Source: Herbidospora solisilvae (GTDB lineage Bacteria; Actinomycetota; Actinomycetes; Streptosporangiales; Streptosporangiaceae). From it: DNA of 64,000 bases. This document shows positions 34,575-42,502 of this stretch, one piece after another; within the stretch, counting starts at the first letter, position 1; every line of letters begins with the position of its first letter. Both the position numbers and the translations under genes were made by a program. The stretch lies in contig NZ_WXEW01000005.1 in NCBI RefSeq assembly GCF_009901565.1, forward strand, positions 248,001-312,000, written 5' to 3'. Under the pieces are notes generated by a model. The model did no database searches. It saw only the letters and a list, made by a program, of their open reading frames with translations, and was not told the DNA's origin.

Positions 34575-35132
34575 ATGGCGTTTTGGGGAAAAGCCGCGGG
34601 AATAATCGCCGTACTGCTCGTCGCGGCGCCGGCCGCGCACGCGAAACCGAAGGCCCAGCTGACCATCGCGGTCGAGGGCGGCAGTGATTCGATCAAGCAG
34701 GGTCAGCGGCTGACGTACACGACGACGGTGGTCAACACCGGCGCCGGCGACGCCAGGTCTCTCGACATCAGCCAGACGATCGATCCCGGCCTGACGCTGG
34801 TCTCCTCGTCGCCGTCGGGGAAGGCGGCCGACGGCCGGGTGCACTGGATCCACCCGCTGAAGGCCGGCGAGACCGTGACGTTCAGCGTGACCATGGACGT
34901 GAAGCGGCTGACGCCGGGCCTCAAGCGCCTGGCCGTGGTCTCCTGCGCGGCCCGCGAGGGCGAGGCGCGGCCGCTGGTGTGCGCGACCGACTCGGCCCCC
35001 GTGGCCGCCCCCGCGCCGGTGGCCATGAAGACCCAGGGGTCGTCGGCGCCGCTGACCTGGGGGGTGGGCGCCGCCCTCCTGGCGGTGCTCGGCGTGCTCG
35101 TCTGGCGCCGCCGGCTCAGCGCTACGCGCTGA
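34575..35132 (+). CDS. Membrane-anchored single-DUF11 surface protein
   Basis: 185 residues. Signal peptide (GIIAVLLVAAPAAHA), one DUF11 domain (LTYTTTVVNTGAGDARSLDISQ... with two cysteines SCAAREG and VCAT), an Ala/Pro linker, then a C-terminal membrane helix (WGVGAALLAVLGVLVW) and basic RRRLSATR tail. It is the last gene of the surface-complex operon. The ribosome site is GGGGGG. Its end overlaps the convergent TetR gene by 11 bp. It probably docks or stabilises the DUF11-rich giant protein near the membrane; this is inference. Confidence 0.78.
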   Translation: MAFWGKAAGIIAVLLVAAPAAHAKPKAQLTIAVEGGSDSIKQGQRLTYTTTVVNTGAGDARSLDISQTIDPGLTLVSSSPSGKAADGRVHWIHPLKAGETVTFSVTMDVKRLTPGLKRLAVVSCAAREGEARPLVCATDSAPVAAPAPVAMKTQGSSAPLTWGVGAALLAVLGVLVWRRRLSATR

Positions 35133-35721
35133 GCGACGTCAGGTAACCCTTCAGCACCCGCTTGAGCTCGGCGACCTCGGCCGGGCGCTCCTCCTCGGGC
35201 GCCGCCGCCACGAGCGGCGTCATGGCCTGGAAGACGCGCACCAGCACCCGCGCGCTCCGCGCCCGGTCGGCCGGGGCCAGCCCCGGCACCCGGGCGTCGA
35301 GGATCGACTCGACCTGCCCGAGCATCGCCGCCTGGATCGGCCGCGACGACTCGGCGAGCGCCGACGGCATGTCGGGCCGGGCGAACAGCGCCTTGAACCC
35401 GGGGTTGGCGAGGTTGAACGCCACCAGCGGGTCGACCACCCGGTCGAGCAACTCGTCGAGGTCCATTCCGGCGACGTCGGCCTCGCCGAACGCCGAGCCG
35501 TGGGCGGCGCGCATGTCGGCCACGAACCGGCCGGCCAGCGCGCTCGCCACCGCCTCCTTGCTCGGGAAGAACTGGTAGAGCGACCCCGGCGAGATGCCGG
35601 CCCGCGCGGCGATGGCGTTCGTGGACGCCTTCTCGTAGCCCAGTTCGGCGAAGGCGTCGGCCGCCGCGTCGAGGATCTCGGCCATCCGCCGCTCACCGCG
35701 CGCCTGCCGGCGTCGCTCCAT
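35122..35721 (-). CDS. TetR-family transcriptional regulator
   Basis: 199 residues. The N-terminal HTH (MAEILDAAADAFAELGYEKASTNAIAARAGISPGSLYQFFPSKEA) is typical TetR; the C-terminal ligand domain ends with VLKGYLTSLSA. AAGGGAG precedes the ATG at 35721. It diverges from an MMPL transporter across a 93-bp gap with two palindromes, the classical arrangement for a repressor of an efflux gene. Confidence 0.9.
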   Translation of the reverse strand: MERRRQARGERRMAEILDAAADAFAELGYEKASTNAIAARAGISPGSLYQFFPSKEAVASALAGRFVADMRAAHGSAFGEADVAGMDLDELLDRVVDPLVAFNLANPGFKALFARPDMPSALAESSRPIQAAMLGQVESILDARVPGLAPADRARSARVLVRVFQAMTPLVAAAPEEERPAEVAELKRVLKGYLTSLSA

Positions 35722-35741
35722 CGCGATCTCCCTTGAAAATG

Positions 35742-35784
35742 CGAGCGACCGCTCGTATTGTTCAAAACGCGAGCGATTGCTCGC
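35742..35784. promoter_or_regulatory. Twin palindromic operators, likely for the TetR regulator
   Basis: Two related palindromes, CGAGCGACCGCTCG (35742-35755) and GCGAGCGATTGCTCGC (35769-35784), share the half-site CGAGC and have centres about 28 bp apart in the tetR/mmpL divergent gap. Paired sites of this kind are usual for TetR regulators that control both promoters. Confidence 0.65.
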
Positions 35785-35814
35785 AAAGAATCCTACCAAG
35801 GGGATCGATTCGCC

Positions 35815-37848
35815 GTGCCCGGAGCCAGATGGGTGCTCGTCCTGGGCGTCCTGATCACGCTCGCCGCCGGGGCCGTCGCCGCCGGAACGCTCGACGCCCT
35901 GTCGCTCAACCGCTTCGAGGCCCCCGGCTCGGAGTCGATGCGGGCCAAGGAGGCGCTCGCCGATCGGTTCGGCACCGGCAGCCCCAACCTGGCCCTCCTC
36001 GTCACCGCCCGGCAGGGCACCGTCGACGACCCCGAGGTGGCCGAGGCGGGCCGGGAACTGACCCGCGAACTCGCCGCCCGGGTGGGGGACGCCTGGTCGT
36101 ACTGGACCCGAGGGTCGGCCACCCTGCGCAGCCGGGACGCCCGCCAGGCGCTCGTGCTCGCCTGGATCCCCGGCGACGCCGACACGGTGCGCCGGACCGT
36201 GCTGCCCGCGCTGGTCCCGTCGTTCACCCGCGACGGGCCGCTGGTCAGGGTCGAGGTCGGCGGCGGAGACGAGGTGTTCCGGCAGGTCATGGAGCAGGCC
36301 AGGGCCGACTTCCTGCGTGCCGAGCTGGTCGTGCTGCCGATGGTCCTGCTGCTGCTCTGGCTGGTCTACCGCAGGTTCGCCGCCGCCCTCGTCACCCTCG
36401 CCGTCGGCATCGCGGCCGTGGCCGGGTCGCTGGCGCTCATCCGGGTGGTGACGCTGTTCACCGACGTCTCGACCTTCGCCGCCAACCTCGCCCTCGTCAT
36501 GGGCGTCGGCCTCGGCGTCGACTACGGCCTGTTCGTCGTCTTCCGGTTCCGTGAGGAGCTCGGCCGGGGCGCGGAGGTGGCCGAGGCGGTCGCCCGGACC
36601 GTCCGGACCGCCGGGCGGACCGTCCTGTTCAGCGGCGTCACCGTCGCCGCCGCGCTCGCGGTCCTGCTCGCCTTCCCGTTCCCGTTCCTCCGGTCGTTCG
36701 GCTACGCCGGCCTCGCTGTCGTCGCCGCCGCCGTTCCCGGCGCGACGGTGCTGCTCCCCGCCGCGCTGCGGCTGCTGGGCCACTGGGTCACCCGGCGTCG
36801 TGCCGCCCCGCCCTCGGTCTTCTGGGGCGAGGTGGCCACTCGGGTCATGCGCCGGCCGTTCTTACTCGGCGGGGCCGCGCTGGCGCTCGTCCTGCTGCTC
36901 GGCTCGCCGTTCCTGGGCATCAGGTTCGGTCTGCCCGACGACCGCGTGCTGCCCGAGTCGGCCCCGGCCCGCCAGCTCTACGACCAGGTCAGAGCCGGGT
37001 TCCCGGTGGAGGAGGCGGACGCCGTCCAGGTCGTGGCCCCGGGCGGGAGCCTGACGGCCGCCTACGCGGCGGAGTTGTCCCGGATCGAGGGCGTCGCACG
37101 GGTCGACTCCGCCGCGGGGTCCTTCACCGGCGGGCGGCCGGTCGAGGCCCCCGGCGGGACCCGGTACGCCGCCGGAGGCGCGAGCCGGTTGTCGGTGGTG
37201 GCCTCCGGCGACCGGCTGGGCCTGGTCGCCGACATCCGGGCCGTGGCGGCTCCCGTCGAGGTGGTCGTCGGCGGCTATCCGGCCGAGCTGACCGACTACC
37301 GTGACGGCGTCGTCGGCCGCCTGCCGCTGGTCGCCGGGCTGATCGTGCTGGTCACGTGTGTGGTGTTGTTCGTGATGAGCGGCAGCCTCGTGGCCCCGCT
37401 GAAGGCGGCCGTGCTGAACCTGCTCAGCCTCTCGGTCATGTTCGGCGCGCTGGTCTTCCTCTTCCAGGACAGAACGGGCAGCATCGAGCCCAGCATCCCG
37501 ATCCTGATGTTCTGCGTCGCCTACGCCCTGTCCATGGACTACGAGGTCTTCCTGCTCTCCCGGATCAAGGAGGAGTACGACCGCACCGGTGACGTCGTGA
37601 GCTCCGTACCGAACGGGATCGCGCGGAGCGCGCCGCTCGTCACCGCGGCGGCCGCGATCCTGGCGGCCTCCTTCGCCGTGTACGCCACCTCCGGCGTCGT
37701 CTTCCTCCAGATGCTCGGCGTCGGGATGGCCCTCGCGGTCGTGGTCGACGCGACGATCATCAGAGGGGTGCTGCTGCCCGCCGCGATGGCGCTGGCCGGG
37801 CAGGCGAACTGGTGGGCGCCACGATCACTGAGAAGGAGAGGCCGCTGA
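35815..37848 (+). CDS. MMPL-family RND transporter
   Basis: 677 residues, two homologous halves each with a large external loop and five or six membrane helices. Motifs include GVGLGVDYGLFVVFRFREE in the first half and AYALSMDYEVFLLSRIKEEYD in the second, the two Asp-Tyr pairs of MMPL proton relay helices. It exports lipids or drugs. The GTG at 35815 was preferred because AAGGGGA lies 10 bp before it and the first helix starts immediately; the frame opens earlier, across the operator. The divergent TetR gene likely controls it. Confidence 0.9.
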   Translation: MPGARWVLVLGVLITLAAGAVAAGTLDALSLNRFEAPGSESMRAKEALADRFGTGSPNLALLVTARQGTVDDPEVAEAGRELTRELAARVGDAWSYWTRGSATLRSRDARQALVLAWIPGDADTVRRTVLPALVPSFTRDGPLVRVEVGGGDEVFRQVMEQARADFLRAELVVLPMVLLLLWLVYRRFAAALVTLAVGIAAVAGSLALIRVVTLFTDVSTFAANLALVMGVGLGVDYGLFVVFRFREELGRGAEVAEAVARTVRTAGRTVLFSGVTVAAALAVLLAFPFPFLRSFGYAGLAVVAAAVPGATVLLPAALRLLGHWVTRRRAAPPSVFWGEVATRVMRRPFLLGGAALALVLLLGSPFLGIRFGLPDDRVLPESAPARQLYDQVRAGFPVEEADAVQVVAPGGSLTAAYAAELSRIEGVARVDSAAGSFTGGRPVEAPGGTRYAAGGASRLSVVASGDRLGLVADIRAVAAPVEVVVGGYPAELTDYRDGVVGRLPLVAGLIVLVTCVVLFVMSGSLVAPLKAAVLNLLSLSVMFGALVFLFQDRTGSIEPSIPILMFCVAYALSMDYEVFLLSRIKEEYDRTGDVVSSVPNGIARSAPLVTAAAAILAASFAVYATSGVVFLQMLGVGMALAVVVDATIIRGVLLPAAMALAGQANWWAPRSLRRRGR

Positions 37849-38897
37849 TCCGCATCGGGATCTTCCTGGTCGGCGCGCTGTTCCCCGGCCAGACCTCCGG
37901 CGAGGTGCTGCGGAACACCGTCGAGACCGTCGTCGCCGCCGAACGGGCCGGTTTCCACGACGCCTGGCTCGCCGAACACCACTTCATGTCCTACGGCGTG
38001 ATCCCCTCGGCCGTCACGCTGGCGGGGGTGGCCCTGGGCCGCACGTCGCGCATCCACGTCGGGACGGCGGTGAGCGTGTTGTCCACCCGCCACCCGGTCG
38101 CCCTCGCCGAGGAGGCCGCGATCCTGCACCACACCTCGGGCGGCCGGTTCGAACTCGGTGTGGGCCGGGGCGGGCCCTGGGTCGACCTGGAGGTCTTCGG
38201 CACCGGCCTGCCCCGGTTCGACCGGGGCTTCGCCGAGTCCCTCGACCTGCTCAGCGCGGCGCTGACCCGGGAGAGCGTCTCGGCCGACGGGGAGTTCTTC
38301 CGCTTCCGCGAGGTGCCGATGACGCCCTCGCCGCCGAGACTGCGCCCGGTCGTCGCCTGCACCTCCGGCGAGACCGCCGACGTGGCCGCCGCGCGCGGCC
38401 TGCCGATGTTGCTGGGCATGCACGTCGGCGACGACGAGAAGGCCGCCATGCTCGCCCGATACCAGGACCGGGCGATGCCCAGGTGTTCGCCGCCGCGCGC
38501 GCAGACGCTGACGGCCGAGCAGATCGCGGCCGCCGACACGGCGTCGGCTGACCACGTCGGGGCCGCCGTCGGTTTCGTCGCCGACACGACCGAGGACGCG
38601 GTCGCCGAGCTCAAGAGGGCCATGCCCCGATGGCTGCGCCCCGGCCTGGCCGGTTACGTCCCGGTCGACGGCCGCCCGCGCGCCGCCCGCGACGTCGACG
38701 CCTACGTCGACCTGCTCTGCCGCATCCACCCGGTCGGCTCGCCGGAGCACTGCGTGCGGGTCATGCGCGAGACGCTGCGGACGACCGGCCTGACCCGGCT
38801 GATCCTCCTGGTGGAGGGCGCGGGCGACCACCGCAGGACGCTGGAGAACGTGGCCAGGCTCGGCCGGGAGGTTCTGCCGCACGTGTCCGGGGCGTGA
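37812..38897 (+). CDS. LLM-class flavin-dependent monooxygenase (luciferase-like)
   Basis: 361 residues from GTG at 37812, the only standard in-frame start. The TIM-barrel opening RIGIFLVGALFPGQ, then AWLAEHHF and GRTSRIHVGTAVSVLSTRHPVALAEEAA identify a bacterial luciferase-like oxidoreductase using F420 or FMN. Family members normally begin right at RIGIF. A strong AGAAGGAG at 37831-37838 sits 6 bp before a CTG at 37845 that would give that start and overlaps the mmpL stop as CTGA, so the true start may be CTG. Confidence 0.8.
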   Translation: MGATITEKERPLIRIGIFLVGALFPGQTSGEVLRNTVETVVAAERAGFHDAWLAEHHFMSYGVIPSAVTLAGVALGRTSRIHVGTAVSVLSTRHPVALAEEAAILHHTSGGRFELGVGRGGPWVDLEVFGTGLPRFDRGFAESLDLLSAALTRESVSADGEFFRFREVPMTPSPPRLRPVVACTSGETADVAAARGLPMLLGMHVGDDEKAAMLARYQDRAMPRCSPPRAQTLTAEQIAAADTASADHVGAAVGFVADTTEDAVAELKRAMPRWLRPGLAGYVPVDGRPRAARDVDAYVDLLCRIHPVGSPEHCVRVMRETLRTTGLTRLILLVEGAGDHRRTLENVARLGREVLPHVSGA

Positions 38898-38905
38898 ACT
38901 CGAGA

Positions 38906-38938
38906 TTGCCTATAAAAGAGGTAGGTAAAGTTGCCTAT
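38906..38938. promoter_or_regulatory. Direct repeat TTGCCTAT, 25-bp spacing, upstream of a flavoprotein gene
   Basis: Two identical TTGCCTAT octamers (38906-38913 and 38931-38938) lie in the 50-bp gap before the FAD/NAD(P)-binding protein. A TAGGTAA between them makes a near-palindrome with the second copy. It may be an operator or overlap the promoter; no regulator is assigned. Confidence 0.3.
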
Positions 38939-38947
38939 CCTGGGGGC

Positions 38948-40249
38948 ATGACTCCCGTCATCGTGGTCGTGGGCGGTGGGGCCAGTGGCACCCTGGCCGC
39001 CGTTCACCTGCTGCACAACGCACGCACCCGCCGTCTCCCGCTGCGCGTCGTGCTGATCGACCGGTACGCCCGGCACGGTCTCGGTCAGGCCTACTCCACC
39101 ACCGACCCCGCCCATCTCCTCAACGCCGCAGCGGCGAAGATGAGCGCCCTCCAGCACGACCCCGACGACTTCGTCCGCTGGGCCAGGGCGCCGGAGTGCG
39201 CCTTCCTGCCCCGGCAGACCTACGGCCACTACCTGCGCGAGGTTCTGGAACGTGCCCAGGACGGGTCCGAGCGCACCGTCCAGCGGATCACCGGCGAGGT
39301 CGCGGCGGTCTCGCGGCGGCCCTACCGGGTGGGCCTCGCCGACGGGCGGCGCTTCGACGCCGACGCGATCGTGCTGGCCACCGGCAACGCCGCCCCGGGG
39401 CTGCGGCTGCCCGGCGAACGATGTACCAACGACCCGTGGGCGGTGGGCGCGCTCGGCGAGGTCGCCGACGGCGACGTGCTCGTCGTCGGCACCGGCCTGA
39501 CCATGGTCGACATGGCCGTCACGCTCAGCCGCGTGCCCGGCCGCACGGTCTACGCGGTGTCGCGGCACGGCCTGCTGCCCCGCGTGCACGTCGAGGGGCC
39601 GGTGATCCCCCGCCACGTCACGCTGCCCGAAGGGCCGCTGACCCTGCGGGTGCTCTTCCGGGCGGTGCGCGAGGCGGCCTCCGACGACGACTGGCGGGGC
39701 GTGGTCGACGGGCTGCGCCCCCGGGTGCCGGAAGTGTGGTCCCGGCTCCCGCTGAAGGAGCAGCGCCGGTTCCTGGCGCTGGCGGCGCGCCACTGGGAGA
39801 TCCACCGGCACCGGATCCCGCCCGTCACCGCCGCGAGGATCCAGAGCCTGCGGTCGTCGGGCCGGCTGAAGGTGCTGAGCGGCTGCGTCGACGGGGTGAC
39901 CCCCCGCGCCGACGGGGTGACGGTGCACCTGAAAGACCGCGACCTGCCCGTCTCCTGGGTGGTCAACGCCACCGGGCCCGGTTCGGTCTGCGCCCGCGAC
40001 CCGCTGCTGACCCGGCTCATGGGCGACGGCCTGGTGCGGGCCGACCGGCTCGGGCTCGGCGTGGAGGCCGACGCGCGCGGCCGCCTCGTCGACGCCGTCG
40101 GCCGCGCCGACGACCGGCTCGTCACCCTCGGGCCGGTGCTGAGGGGCAGCCGCTACGAGACCACGGCCGTCCCCGAAATCCGCGGTCAGGCCGCGACACT
40201 CGCCCCCCACGTCATCGACGCGATCGCGCGCTGGCCAAGTGTGATCTAG
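38948..40249 (+). CDS. FAD/NAD(P)-binding protein (pfam13454-like)
   Basis: 433 residues. The N-terminal IVVVGGGASGTLAAVHLL is the FAD Rossmann motif, GLGQAYSTTDPAHLLNAAAAKMS is characteristic of this family, and VLVVGTGLTMVDMAVTL is a second dinucleotide motif. Biochemical role is unknown; homologues are annotated as hydroxyacylglutathione-hydrolase-like or amine-oxygenase-like flavoproteins without firm data. TGGGGG precedes the ATG. Its TAG stop lies inside the CRP-like palindrome at 40240-40255. Confidence 0.82.
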   Translation: MTPVIVVVGGGASGTLAAVHLLHNARTRRLPLRVVLIDRYARHGLGQAYSTTDPAHLLNAAAAKMSALQHDPDDFVRWARAPECAFLPRQTYGHYLREVLERAQDGSERTVQRITGEVAAVSRRPYRVGLADGRRFDADAIVLATGNAAPGLRLPGERCTNDPWAVGALGEVADGDVLVVGTGLTMVDMAVTLSRVPGRTVYAVSRHGLLPRVHVEGPVIPRHVTLPEGPLTLRVLFRAVREAASDDDWRGVVDGLRPRVPEVWSRLPLKEQRRFLALAARHWEIHRHRIPPVTAARIQSLRSSGRLKVLSGCVDGVTPRADGVTVHLKDRDLPVSWVVNATGPGSVCARDPLLTRLMGDGLVRADRLGLGVEADARGRLVDAVGRADDRLVTLGPVLRGSRYETTAVPEIRGQAATLAPHVIDAIARWPSVI

Positions 40250-40255
40250 ATCACA
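40240..40255. promoter_or_regulatory. Perfect CRP-type binding site TGTGATCTAGATCACA
   Basis: A 16-bp perfect palindrome identical to the core consensus of cAMP receptor proteins (TGTGA-N6-TCACA, with the TA centre preferred by actinobacterial Crp/GlxR). It is 63 bp upstream of the GT4 start and covers the stop codon of the upstream flavoprotein gene. It probably controls the GT4 gene. Confidence 0.75.
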
Positions 40256-40317
40256 TAAGCGAATTGTGTGTTCACTGCGTCTTAATAGCGGGGAAATCAC
40301 ACATTTCAAAGGGGAAA

Positions 40318-41580
40318 ATGTTGCCGATTTCGGGAGCTTTACGACGGGCGGTCATCCGACTCCTGGAGAAACGCGATCAGCGACGGGCCAGAAACGCGCC
40401 ACCGCCCGACACTCGCGAGATCCGCATTCTCCTGCTCCACGCCTACGGCTTGGGCGGCACCATCAGAACGGTCTTCAACCTGGCCGCCCACCTGGCCGAA
40501 CGGCATGACGTCGAGATCGTCAGCGTCGTACGCGAACTCCCGGAATTCTTCTTCGAACCGCCGCCCGGCGTGCGCATCACCTATCTGGACGATCGGGTGA
40601 ACGGCAGAAAAGGGGTGCTCAACCGCTTCCGCAGCCGCCTGACGCCGCCCGACGAGGCCGCCGCCCACTGGTTCACCCTGAAGACCGACCTCGCCCTGGC
40701 CCGCTACATCCGCAGCCGCCGCGGCGGGGTCCTCATCGGCACCCGTCCGGCCCTCAACCTGCTGATCGCCCGGTTCGCCGGACCCGAGGTGATCACCATC
40801 GGCCAGGAGCACGCGAACCTCCCCTCGCACGGCGAGGAGACCACCAAGCAGATCGTCCGCCGCTACGGCCGCCTGACCGCCGTGGCCACGCTCACCGAGA
40901 CCGACCTGCGGTCGTACCGGAAGGCCCTGAAGAAGCGCCCGGCCCACCTGGTCCGGATCCCGAACGCGGTGCCCAAGCTGAACGCCGCCACGGCGCGGCG
41001 CCCCGGGCCGGTCGTGGTGGCGATCGGGCGGCTGGCCCACGTCAAGGGCTACGACCTGCTGATCCGTGCCTGGGCGCACGTCCACCGCGTCCACCCCGAG
41101 TGGGAGTTGCGCATCTACGGCTCGGGCCCCCGCCACGACAAGCTCCAGGCGTCGATCGAGAAGAAGGAGCTGACCGGCTGCGTGCGCCTCATGGGCCCGG
41201 CCACCGACGTGGGCGCGGTGCTGGCCGAGGCGTCGATCAACGTGCTCAGCAGCCGCCGCGAGGGCATGCCGATGACCATCCTGGAGGCCATGAGCGTGGG
41301 CGTCCCGGTCGTCGCCTACGACTGCCCGACGGGCCCGGCCGAGATCATCACCGACGGCCACAACGGCCTGCTCGTGCCGGCCGGCAAGATCCACGCCATG
41401 GCCGACGCCATCGGCCGCCTCATCGTCGACCCCGATCTGCGCGGCCACCTGGCCGAGAACGGCCTGGTCACGGCCAAGGAGTACGACATCGCCGCGATCG
41501 GCCCCCAGTGGGAGGAGCTGCTCACCGCGTGCTCAGCGGCGTCTCCTCGGCCAGACGGGACAGTTTCTCCGGGTTCCTGA
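40318..41580 (+). CDS. GT4-type (GT-B) glycosyltransferase
   Basis: 420 residues. The N-terminal acceptor domain contains HAYGLGGTIRTVFNLAAHLA and the C-terminal donor domain GRLAHVKGYDLLIRAW, IYGSGP, and the E-x7-E motif in SSRREGMPMTILEAMSVGVPVVAYD. It transfers an activated sugar, probably to a wall glycan or teichoic-acid-like polymer (homologues often sit in such loci). AAAGGGG precedes the ATG. It is preceded by a CRP-like operator. The 3' end overlaps the convergent sigma factor gene by 59 bp. Confidence 0.86.
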   Translation: MLPISGALRRAVIRLLEKRDQRRARNAPPPDTREIRILLLHAYGLGGTIRTVFNLAAHLAERHDVEIVSVVRELPEFFFEPPPGVRITYLDDRVNGRKGVLNRFRSRLTPPDEAAAHWFTLKTDLALARYIRSRRGGVLIGTRPALNLLIARFAGPEVITIGQEHANLPSHGEETTKQIVRRYGRLTAVATLTETDLRSYRKALKKRPAHLVRIPNAVPKLNAATARRPGPVVVAIGRLAHVKGYDLLIRAWAHVHRVHPEWELRIYGSGPRHDKLQASIEKKELTGCVRLMGPATDVGAVLAEASINVLSSRREGMPMTILEAMSVGVPVVAYDCPTGPAEIITDGHNGLLVPAGKIHAMADAIGRLIVDPDLRGHLAENGLVTAKEYDIAAIGPQWEELLTACSAASPRPDGTVSPGS

Positions 41581-42442
41581 CGTAGTAGACCTCGGTGATC
41601 AGGCCGTCCTCGACGCGCATGGACATCAGCCCGTCGAGGACGCCGTCGAGGTAGGCGAGGAAGGCGGGGCAGCCGTTGGCCTCGACCGGTTCCAGCGTCA
41701 TCATCGCGCCGTAGGAGCGGAGGATGCCCGCGTAGAAGCGGATCATCTTGTCCGCGCCCACGAGGGGCCGGTGCATGGCCTGGACGTTGCCGCCGCCGTC
41801 GGCCAGCAGCACGACGTCGGGGGCCAGCAGGTCGAGCAGGCCCTGCGGGTTCCCGGTCTCGATCGCCTGCCGGAAGGCGGCCATCGCGTCTCTGGTCTGC
41901 GTCTGGCTGGGCACGCCGCGAGGGCGGCGGGCGGCCACGTGGGCGCGGGCGCGGTGGGCGATCTGCCGGACCGCCGCCTGGGTCTTGCCGACGGCCTCGG
42001 CGACCTCGGCGTACTCGAAGTCGAAGACCTCGCGGAGCACGAAGACGGCCCGCTCGGTCGGGGTGAGGGTCTCCAGGACCAGCAGCATCGCCGTCGACAG
42101 GCTGTCGGCCAGTTCGACGTCCTCGGCGACGTCGGGGGCGGTCAGCAGGGGTTCGGGCAACCACGGGCCGAAATAGGTCTCCTTGCGGCGGCCCAGGACG
42201 CGCAGCCGCCCGAGGGCCTGCCGGGTGGCGATGGTGACCAGATAGGCGCGCTGGTCGCGGACCGCCGAGAGGTCCACGCCGGTCCACTTCAGCCACGTCT
42301 CCTGGACGACGTCCTCGGCGTCGGCGGCCGAGCCCAGCAACTCGTAGGCGACCGTGAAGAGCAGGGTGCGGTGGGCGACGAAGATCTCCGTCGCGGAATC
42401 GGTCATATCCATGAGATGCCGGAACCGGTCGTTTCGTGACAT
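41522..42442 (-). CDS. ECF41-type RNA polymerase sigma factor with SnoaL-like C-terminal domain
   Basis: 306 residues from ATG 42442 (ATG at 42412 or 42406 also possible). Sigma-2 region LLFTVAYELLGSAADAEDVVQETWLKW, linker motif WLPEPL, sigma-4 LTPTERAVFVLREVFDFEYAEVAEAVGKTQAAVRQIAHRAR, then a SnoaL-like extension with DGGGN and NPEKL, matching the conserved WLPEP, DGGGK and NPDKL signatures of ECF41. In this group the extension tunes activity in place of an anti-sigma factor. It diverges from an oxidoreductase gene with a matching promoter. Confidence 0.92.
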   Translation of the reverse strand: MSRNDRFRHLMDMTDSATEIFVAHRTLLFTVAYELLGSAADAEDVVQETWLKWTGVDLSAVRDQRAYLVTIATRQALGRLRVLGRRKETYFGPWLPEPLLTAPDVAEDVELADSLSTAMLLVLETLTPTERAVFVLREVFDFEYAEVAEAVGKTQAAVRQIAHRARAHVAARRPRGVPSQTQTRDAMAAFRQAIETGNPQGLLDLLAPDVVLLADGGGNVQAMHRPLVGADKMIRFYAGILRSYGAMMTLEPVEANGCPAFLAYLDGVLDGLMSMRVEDGLITEVYYVRNPEKLSRLAEETPLSTR

Positions 42443-42468
42443 GTCACAAAGAAGTCGCGCCGAGCGTC
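42442..42468 (+). promoter_or_regulatory. ECF41 promoter TGTCACA-N16-CGTC
   Basis: TGTCACA at 42442-42448 and CGTC at 42465-42468 are separated by exactly 16 bp, matching the ECF41 promoter motif known for this sigma group. It points toward the NDH-2-like gene starting 35 bp downstream. Confidence 0.88.
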
Positions 42469-42502
42469 TCCTGTCCGAGGCAGTCGAGACAAGGAGACGG
42501 CA

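Noticed and set aside
38922-38940. DtxR/IdeR iron box upstream of the FAD/NAD(P)-binding gene
   Set aside because: One half (TAGGTAA) fits, but the other half is shifted and too many positions of the 19-bp consensus are missed.
38702-40309. Large minus-strand frame opposite the FAD/NAD(P)-binding gene
   Set aside because: It is the antisense shadow of a well-supported flavoprotein gene and contains no recognisable domain.
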